Positions 55,771 through 64,000 of a stretch of DNA of 64,000 bases are shown here, piece after piece. Within the stretch, counting starts at the first letter, position 1. Each line of letters opens with the position of its first letter. Origin of the DNA: Peromyscus leucopus (lineage: Eukaryota > Chordata > Mammalia > Rodentia > Cricetidae); the NCBI RefSeq assembly GCF_004664715.2, contig NC_051068.1, forward strand, positions 11,648,298 to 11,712,297, written 5' to 3'. The notes beneath the pieces are model-generated. The model saw nothing but the letters and a program-made list of their open reading frames with translations. It ran no database searches and was not told the DNA's origin. Both the position numbers and the translations under genes were made by a program.

Positions 55771-57979
55771 CTTCCCCATTTCTTCTTTTTTAAAAAGGAA
55801 GGTTTTAACTTTTACATGGTAAAATTACATATAACAAAACAATTATTGAACAAGAATTACAGTTACAATATTAAAGATGTCCTATCTATCTTATATTTGT
55901 GAATTTAAGGTTTTATATCTAACTTATCTTTTATCATAACTGAGGAAATTACAACTATTTAGTCTTTAACCACATCAAAGACCTCAGAAGGATATAATAC
56001 TACCTGAGAAATGGGAGAAGGATGTATGTAACTTTCGGGAGTCTTGCAGGGTAGACAGAGACAGCTGACAGCCTGGACAGTTACCTAATGTTCCTTCGTA
56101 AAGTTGGGGCATCTGTCTTTAAAGTTCACAGGGCTAGAGTCTCTCGTCATTTTTTTTTCAGTGTCCTGTAGAATGTCTGGCAGTTTTTTCTGTGAAGCAG
56201 GAACCTAAAGGACCACCTTGTCAAGCAAAGTTTAGTGGTCATCCTTCCATAGGTCTTGCATGTCCAGTCGATCAAGCAGTCCAGGCAAGAATAGTTTCTT
56301 GCCTGAATGGCTATCTTTGCCAAGGTGAAGATAAACTCCATATGGAGTGTTTTCGATGCCCATCCTCCTCTCCGAAGTAAATCCAGTGCTGTCAGGAGCA
56401 GACATGTCTCACTGTCCAGAATGTCTAAATTTTTAAAACATTTTAAATACCATATTCTGTAGGTCTTTGAAGTCCTTAAAGACTATCTATCTATCTGAAA
56501 TATATCTATGTATACCTAGAAGACTTAACTAACATGGCTATAAATATGATTATCATAGATGATTAATTATTAATCTATTTCTTAATTATTCATTATAATT
56601 TTAAATGAGTTACATTAACATAATACCTCAAACAAGAATAGAAATATATATACAGTATAACAAAATTAACTTCAAGTTTGTATCAATAAACTAAAATTTA
56701 TACCAATGTAAAACATTTTAAACATAAACTAAAATCTATACCAATGTAAAACATTTAAACAAGTTGTTCTTTAAAAGTAGATTCATTAATCTACCCTTTT
56801 ATCCTATCATCTCTATATCCTATATATCTATATCATATCACCTTTTCTTTTTTAGAAAGAGATCGCATGTATAATCAACCTGTTTTAAATAAAAATATTG
56901 GGTTTTTTTGTACCACACCAGAGGGCTCTTCTGATTTGGGACACAAGAATCTCTTAACCATTTTTTTTAATATGTCTGGGTTTAGAGGGGGAGTGAGCCA
57001 ATTCCACCTCTAAAGCCAGCTTGGTATATTTGGGTGTAGCATCTCTTACTACTTCCTGCTGGAGGGGGGGGGGTGCTGTATCTTATGGGGATGCAAAGAA
57101 AATTTTAGGCTTATGGGGTAGTCCATGAGCCTGTATTGTGTGAGCCAGTTGCCTTGAAACCATTCTGGATGTTAGATTATCTGGGCCATGGTGTCATCAG
57201 AGACCTTTCAGGGGGTCTTAGCTGGTAAACCAGATGTATCTTAATCTGGAACAAATCTATGGCCTCTGGCTTTTTGTGGAAGCAAAAGCAGAACTTCTTT
57301 TCCAAAGCAACATATCCTTATATCCAAATTTTGAAGCCAAGGTACCTTTAAAATATACATATTCATTTAATTCAACATCTTTTTTGATCAAATGTTTTTT
57401 TGTAGTTAAAAATCCCAAAGACAACACAATCCAGATTTTCTGTGTAATATTTATCTTTACGTGGCTTTTTTATATTAATTTATCTTTTTTGTCTCTTTCA
57501 AGCCTACGTATATTTTACACACATTGTAAACTATTTTATCTGAATCAGTCTTATTGTGAGCCCATTGCTTTAAACTGCAGCATTTTAAGACTGAAACGGT
57601 GTTGTGGCTGTTGGTTCCACCCACTTCAACTTCCCAACATGGCCATGGTATGTTTTCTACCAGTTCTGTGAGCCATCAAGTCTCAGAAATAGTGGGTCTA
57701 CGCTTTTGTCAAAGCAGCATGTAGCCTAGAAACCTCTTTTTTTTTTTTTTAATACTAGTAAAGACTAAATCTACCACACAGCATAATGTGTCACTGGCAG
57801 ACGCCTCATTTTTGCCATACTGCAGGTCAAACGCACACGCTGGGAACTGCCAGTGTTTTGCGGTGGCATCTAGCTGCCAGTATGAGACATGAAGCAGGAA
57901 CCTGGTTTTGGCTCTGTTTAGAATTGGTTATTAAATATTCTCAGGTTTAAGGTGGAAACTCCAGCTTTTGAGCACCATT
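55771..57979 (-). other. ERV internal region, non-coding
   Basis: 2209 bp rich in A/T with no long sense-strand frame. The longest open frame, 145 codons at 57234-57671, is on the plus strand, antisense to the ERV, and shows no domain. A G run (about 57063-57072) and several T runs are present. The purine tract lies at 55771-55791 and the primer-site-like element at 57959-57977. Confidence 0.85.
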
Positions 57980-58328
57980 TGTTGTTGGAGAGCTTCTCTC
58001 CAGGTTCCACCAAACCCTGCAGTCCCACAATCCAAGTATAAAATAATCACTCAGATGCTTATATTACTTATAAAGTGTATGGCCATGGCAGGCTTCTTGC
58101 TAACTGTTCTTTTATCTTAAATTAACCCATATCTATAAATCTATACCTTGCCACGTGGCTGGTGGCTTACTGGCATCTTTACACATTGCTTGTCCTGGTG
58201 GTGGCTGCAGTGTCCTCCTCCACCCTTCTTCCTGTTTCCCCAATTCTCCTCTCTCCTTGTCCCGCCTATACTTCCTGTCTGGTCACTGGCCATCAGTGTT
58301 TTATTTATATAGAGCGATATCCACAGCA
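57980..58328 (-). repeat. 5' LTR of the nested ERV
   Basis: Begins TGTTGTTGGAG and ends CCACAGCA on the plus strand; same length as its partner. Confidence 0.93.
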
Positions 58329-58367
58329 GTGGCCTCCCCAAAAGAGCTAAAAACAACAACAGAATCC

Positions 58368-59200
58368 TGCTTTTACATGAGGGAGTCCATGTTTGGTACT
58401 ATGCTTCTTGGAAATAACTCATGCCTGGAAAAGTCATAGTCCTAAGGGTGAACTTATTATCATTGTTTAATTAAACTGAAATAGCATTAAACTAACCTCC
58501 AAATATTTATAATTACACTCATAGGCAAAAGCTACACTCAGCTTTGATCATAAAAGTCTCTCTTTGAAGTGAATAGTGGTGAATGCTGAAACTCTAGTTG
58601 CCCAAGATGCTGAGAATAAATGAGGGTTGAGGACCTAGCCTTAAACAAGACAGTTGTTTATATTAGCCTCTCTAATGCTCAAGGAACATTGTGGAAGAGA
58701 GGGTAAGAAGACTATAACAGCCAGCTATAAAACAGGTAGAAGGGCTACAAATTCCACACTTCTCATTTTCACACAATGATGTAATGTACCACATGATTGA
58801 AAGATTCTTATTCCCATAGAAAATGAACTAGTATGTTGCTGCATATTTCATCCCTATTGTTAGTACTGGAAAGCAATGTTCTGTTAGACAGTCAAATTGT
58901 CAATATGTTCATACAAGTCTCAGTCCCTCTTATACATTTGTGTGAGAGGGTCTCTAAATGGTTGCGCATTCATCTTTATCTTAGATATAATATGAACATT
59001 ACTATGAAACCTTAGAAGCGTTATCCATCTGGTGAGAAATACTCTGAATATTGGTCAGATGATCCTGCAAATGGATGGAAAAGGTTGACAGCAGTCACTA
59101 AGCTGCTCTGTGTTCTTGCCCCAAGGGAATTAGCTCTTAGAACCAAAAGGCTCTGCTAGAGATGATTTTTCTCCAAATCCATGTCACTATCCTGTACCTT
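58368..59200. other. Unassigned sequence
   Basis: No gene or repeat recognised. The composition is still normal for the window. Confidence 0.4.
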
Positions 59201-62200
59201 AGAGCTATAACTCATATAAGTCCAAGAAATATATAAATGACAGTATATCGTTGTCGTCGGATAAATGTTATAGGGATTAACCATGTACAGTCAGAGGTGA
59301 GGCAGAGGATCTTTGGTATCTGAGTGTAGTTGTAAGACAACAGCTGAGTGGTAAGATCAGAGAGTGCATGTGCTAGCCAAATCGCTCTCTCTTCATCTTG
59401 TATTACACGACATTAGGAATCTTAGAAAGAACTAAATCTTACTTAATATGAGCTTACTCTACCAATGTCTCATCTTGAGGAAATAGTGTCAAGTGCACTT
59501 AAGTCTGAGCAGATAGCCATAACGTCGACTGCCCTACACTCAACACATCATTTTCTCTCACTCGCTTTCTGCTTTTGAAGCTATATTCTCCTAATTCATG
59601 CTCTAGCACTCTGTGTATCAGATAATTGTTAGCATACATCTATGAATCTAAATATGAACTAGGTACTACTAAACCACGTGACAATGAATTACTGTTAGAG
59701 AACATATCTCTGAAATTCTTATTATGTGAACAATGTGCCCTTCAATTATCTTTACATCGATGCAGCAATTCATGCTGAGTTAATATAATAAATTGAGATT
59801 TACTATGAAACAGTTTTATCAGTACTGTGCTTGCACACTCAGTTCTTGCGTGAGACCCAACTCTGCTCAGAACTTTCAGACAATGACTTCACAGACTGAC
59901 AGGTGGTCCTTGTGAGTTTTGATTACTTGAAGAACTATAGCGTGTAGCAAGCCCACTTGGAGGCGTTTTCGAACGTAGATTAAATTCCCTAGACATCTTT
60001 ATCCTATGTTACTACTCCCATTCTCTATATAACTCTCAGACCTCCCCTTCTCACTACATTTTGCACATGCATTGCACGTACTCGTGCGAGCCATTGGCAA
60101 GGGTTACCTCAAACGCACAAATACATATACAATTGAATTACTCTGTTTCTCTCCTAACTGCTCTTGCGGCCAGCCTAGTCAGTGGTTTTTTTCTTAATCG
60201 CACTCAGCAGCACCTCGAATATGCTCTAATCCCCAGTACACTCTCTTCCTTAATGATAATCGAAAAAATTCTGGTCCTCTAATATCGTTGAGACAGCATG
60301 CCTTGATCACACGAGAAAACATATGCCCAATGTCACACAAAGCTACACATCTTATCATATAGACACTCTTACATGCTAAGTGCGAAGAGAGACTATATAT
60401 TTACTTCTTCATACCATCTGGATAAATTCTCTCCACTTCGCAACTATTTGGCATGAATTTTGGGGTTTTCTTGCTAACAGAAGAGTGTTGGATTTTTTGC
60501 TCCTTACGACTTGTCCAAGTGATCTATGCCATACAGTAGTGAAAATCGCTAAATTTCTCGCAGTGTTGATTCAAATATTTTAATGATGCTTCTTGCTTGC
60601 TTAAGCATTAACTCTTATTGTCCCTCATCACCTCTGTAGACAGAGGCAGTGCTGAGATCTTAGTGATTTTGAGACAGCTAGCATTTCATCAAGCAAGTTC
60701 GAGCAAGAGGAATACATAAAGTAGAGAACATGCATTGAAGCAACTCAAGATATAAAATTAGAAATTTTGTGAGAACTCAGCATACAGTACTGTATCAAGA
60801 AATAGAGCGAATGCTCTTAGCGTTGATAAAGTATATTACACGTTCTAAAAACAGGTGCTTCACATTGACTATCCTATAGTATATTGTTATATGTTCATGA
60901 CATAGACATCTTTATAAGATAGCTTCTTGGATGATGAACTTAAGTGAAATGAATATTGAAACTCTGGAAGATGACTAGTGATCTAAATATATCTAACGTC
61001 TGATTAAGATATTCACCTCGTCATGTGAACTATGGCTCTCTCAAACTTGTCAATTCTTTCTCTGTGTGATTCAGACCTTCTATCACAATCATTCTCTTTA
61101 TACACCATTAATTTCACTTTGTATTCTTCCCTCAATGTCGCGAGTCAATTTCCAGAGGTACCGCACTCGAATTGCATATGAGACCTCACTACCATTTGTT
61201 AATAGGAAGATTACTCCAAATATGTATCCTAATAATAGATCAATAGCACTGCACTAGTCTAAAATATGTTTAATACACTAACCATTCTCAAATAAAAGCA
61301 GTATAATTAATTAAACGGATAAAAAAACATATGATCGCTCATTATATATATAAATGAACATAAAAATAGTAGACATAATCAAAGAAAGACATTGATATGG
61401 ACATACTGACATTAGTGTTCATTAGAAAGAAATCTCTCAAGGGGCAGGTAATGTTGCTTGGCCATCTGTGGTCGTTGAATTGAGACTCTCATTTTTTTTT
61501 CTTAAGGATGATAACTAAGTTTGATTCGGGAGATATCCACAGAATTGAATTGCACTCTAGCTCTCAAATTGATACAATAATATATCTGACCGACGTCTAT
61601 TTCTGGAATCTACTATTATTCACTAGTGTTGGACTGTACTACGATTGTGTCTAATAGTCATCGGCTGCTATATATAAAGAAACCTATTTATTGTAACTCT
61701 ATGCTAACTATATAACAAGGAACTACCAGTTGATCTAGTATAAATTAATCAATTTATACTGCTATTACCCTTTAGGCTCATTATAGTGTATTTATAATAC
61801 CGACCACCTGGAACGCTATCTGCTCGGGAATAGTATCGTCCAAACTTAAGTTGTCTTCTGTACTCATGGATCTAGATGTACATCTTCTGCAAGTCTTACT
61901 GAATTTATGGTTGGATATCGACAGATTTGCTGTCGCATCCATGAGATAAGTCTTGTCGACTCCTCATCGTTAAGGAACTTTTATAGGCACCTGACACACC
62001 ATGTCATTTTTCATCTCACGCGACGAGTGGCACTGGCTCACACGCTCGTCACAGGTGTGCGATTAGTACCTATATGAGGTTTTCGGCTGGCTAGTTGTGA
62101 TCTCGCGGGGCTTAGTGCAACAGAAGACTCCAACCTCTGCTTCCCTCTAACGACACCCCTTTCCGTCGCGATCTCAATTCGGCTATGCTGTCAAATGTCA

Positions 62201-64000
62201 CACAGACTCCATTGATGTGTCTCATCAAGCCTACCTCATAGATTGTGAACAACCATCCGAATTCAGGTTCTCATCTAGATTTCCCACACTCAAGTTTGTA
62301 AATTGGCCACGTGTTGCACTTTCTTCTTAAAGCTTGCTTATAAATGTCCAATATATATAATTCATTGCCATGCGAGATCTATGCCTGGCCACGCTGGCTG
62401 GTGGTGGAGCAAGATTACATTCTTCACCAATTCTCTACGCGACAGAATGATCTGTTGTACGATAGGACTAACATACTCCTAATTGACCCTAGCGTCTGTT
62501 TTCGCGCAATTGCCGACGGCTTGCCAGGGATCAATCTCAGACTGTTTCGTCCACTCGTGGCGCGAGAGCCTTATAGCAGGAGCGTAGTCATCTTCATCAT
62601 GCAGGCTATTCTAATTATTATGTCTTCATCTTGCTCTCTTTGTTTGCCACTCATAACACCGTACTCTATCCTCTTTCTGCGATTCTTCAGACATCAAACG
62701 CATAACATACTTGACCCACTGCTTCTCCGATTAATCGTGTTTATCATTTAGATTTATCGAGCTTCTCAGTAATCTCGACTTTTCGATTACATGCAACCAG
62801 TGAGGACTCTACCTTCGCAACTCACACACCACATAAGTGCAGCACCAGTCTCAAACACCTGCACTTCAGCCCATTGGTCTAATCATTCTCATATACCACG
62901 GCGTACGGCGGAGGGCTATACTCCACTTGCATTGGTTTCAACACATGGATACTAAAGCAATCATTTTCTTTCTAGGAAGAAAACTACATTTCATCTCTTC
63001 CTTTGTGGCATTCTGTCTTCCTGAAGGACACAGCACTCAAAAGTCTGTCTGTCTTAAATAGAACAACACTGTCCAACCTGCAGGACACAGAAAGATACAC
63101 AAGACACAGAGGTTTAGCGACGACCACTCCAACAGAATTGAATATACAAGATTCATTTATCTGCAAGACGTTAACAGGCAACTATCCACTTTACTCTCTA
63201 TGAGTCGTGTTTTATTTCTTGTTGTTGATTGAGGTATATTTCCTGACTGAACAGGATATAGGGCTGCGATGTCCGTCTTCTTGTAGTGACTTAGTTTCTG
63301 CATCGTCGTGCGTGTGAGTGATGACGACCGGGCTGCTGTCTAAACGGTCCTACGAACATCCAAAACAGTAGTCAGCTAACTCAGTCTCTGTTTCCATCGT
63401 TGGGTTTTCCAGGATAAATGGAACTGTGCTTAGTGCCTCGTGGTGGAACAGGACTACTCTCTGCTGCCCGACATGTGCTCCTAGCTGCTTGACCAGAACA
63501 TGCCACTCCTCTTAAGACTCGGCGTCTTTAACCGCGACCGCCACGCAGGGCTACTTTTCTACATTTTATCAGTCAGAACAAAGACGAGCAACGAGTGGAC
63601 TGTCTCTATAGAGTACTGTTGTACACATCTCTTAATGTCTACTCTAATTAGATGGAGTTCTATCATAGCTGAGATAATCCTCAGGTAATCAGTGACGCCC
63701 GGCCTCAGCCTCCCCTATCTTTACTCTGTTCCCAGGTTATCAGTTCAGGAGTGTTCACTATGAGGTCATTCTCCAATGTTATAGAAGACCACTAACAACT
63801 TAACGAAGATTGAGACATGGATGATGAAAGTTGACGATCTCCGCCGTTGCGCTCCTCCGACTGTATTCGTCTGAGTAACGCGGTCTCACAGCCTTGAAAC
63901 AATTCTCGGATGATTGGATCATCCGCGGATTCCCCCAGATACCACCATGGGTTCTAAATACCCAACTCCATGTGTAACTCCAGAGTGGCTCTTGCTGGGT
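59200..64000. other. Anomalous, CpG-normal, repeat-free terminal segment
   Basis: No SINE, L1 or LTR word could be recognised in about 4.8 kb, in contrast to the rest. CpG is common: I count 15 in 61981-62280, against 0 in 48301-48600. It is not an island, because GC is only moderate and AT-rich patches intervene. The open frames (for example 135 codons at 62344-62751) have no domain signature. A short part at about 62980-63110 looks more ordinary. I suspect a poorly corrected consensus, but foreign or truly unusual DNA is not excluded. Confidence 0.55.

Larger units (their letters stand above)
55422..58328 (-). mobile_element. Complete two-LTR, non-coding ERV (class II-like)
   Basis: Two direct LTRs of exactly 349 bp (55422-55770 and 57980-58328) flank a 2209-bp internal region. 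The ERV is bracketed by the exact 6-bp duplication GTGGCC (55416-55421, 58329-58334), the size typical of class II (ERVK) integrases. On the minus strand the 5' LTR is followed, two bases on, by a primer-binding-site-like TGGTGCTCAAAAGCTGGAG, and the 3' LTR is preceded by a purine tract (AAAGAAGAAATGGGGAAG), so sense is minus. No gag, pol or env frame is recognisable, so mobilisation must have depended on proteins supplied by another element. I count 13 differences between the LTRs (about 3.7%), so it is neither brand-new nor ancient. The family name is uncertain. Confidence 0.93.
54975..58367 (+). mobile_element. Solo ERV LTR (host of a nested ERV), interrupted
   Basis: Left part 54981-55421 and right part 58329-58361 join to an LTR of about 468 bp of the same family as 685-1599 and 38483-38928. 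Beginning TGTGGTAGAATATT, it keeps an intact AATAAA (55083-55088), which fixes its sense as plus, and ends AACAACAACA. Probable duplication GAAGCC (54975-54980) and GAATCC (58362-58367), one mismatch in six. The inserted ERV occupies 55422-58328. Confidence 0.85.

Noticed and set aside
57234..57671. 145-codon plus-strand frame with hydrophobic stretches
   Set aside because: Antisense to the ERV internal region (sense is minus by LTR signals and purine tract); no recognisable domain, so a chance frame is more likely.
61981..62280. CpG island or promoter
   Set aside because: CpG is frequent but GC content is only moderate, AT-rich patches intervene, and the feature spreads over several kilobases, unlike an island.
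62344..62751. 135-codon frame in the terminal segment
   Set aside because: No domain, lies in the segment of suspect sequence quality, and random sequence of this length readily gives such a frame.
1..64000. CRISPR array, tRNA or rRNA genes, operons
   Set aside because: All tandem repeats are microsatellites, minisatellites or LTR-derived without spacer architecture. tRNA-like boxes occur only inside SINEs. The genome is clearly mammalian.

Overview
This window looks like intergenic or intronic DNA of a muroid rodent, most likely a cricetid such as a hamster, vole or deer mouse. The clade call rests on B1, B2, B3, B4 and ID SINEs, rodent L1 elements of Lx-like type, class II ERV LTRs, long CA, GA and GATA microsatellites and strong CpG depletion. 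The exact species is inference. I found no convincing protein-coding gene, tRNA or rRNA gene and no CRISPR array. Almost every open reading frame is a repeat shadow or a decayed L1 fragment.

Layout: 0-3.4 kb holds an L1 3' UTR, a solo LTR swollen by an 8-bp minisatellite, and further L1 3' ends. 3.4-15.3 kb is mostly unassigned sequence with scattered SINEs, an old L1 3' end, an LTR-like block and decayed dispersed repeats. 16.1-19.8 kb is one L1 insertion with an inverted 5' part and a 13-bp target-site duplication (TSD), followed at 20.2-20.75 kb by a second, shorter inverted L1. 23.1-27.9 kb is a decayed L1 with ORF1 and ORF2 remnants, a B1 in its endonuclease, a CA expansion in its reverse transcriptase and an internal deletion of about 1.8 kb. 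28-38 kb is mostly unassigned; it contains a CTG repeat, a hAT-type element and a processed retrocopy of an unidentified mRNA (31.8-32.4 kb). 38.5-48.3 kb carries a second solo LTR, many SINEs, an ancient L1 and long microsatellites. 52-54.2 kb is a cluster of L1 pieces with a nested B1. 55.0-58.4 kb is a nest: a complete two-LTR non-coding ERV, minus strand, with an exact 6-bp TSD, inserted into a plus-strand solo LTR of the same family as the other two.

From about 59.2 kb to the end the sequence changes character: no recognisable repeats and CpG no longer depleted. I suspect a low-accuracy consensus but cannot prove it.

The elements do not form a pathway. What the window records is retrotransposition: two L1 inversions of the twin-priming type, one processed retrocopy, nested SINE and ERV insertions, and microsatellites grown from SINE tails. 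I see no sign of a new functional system.
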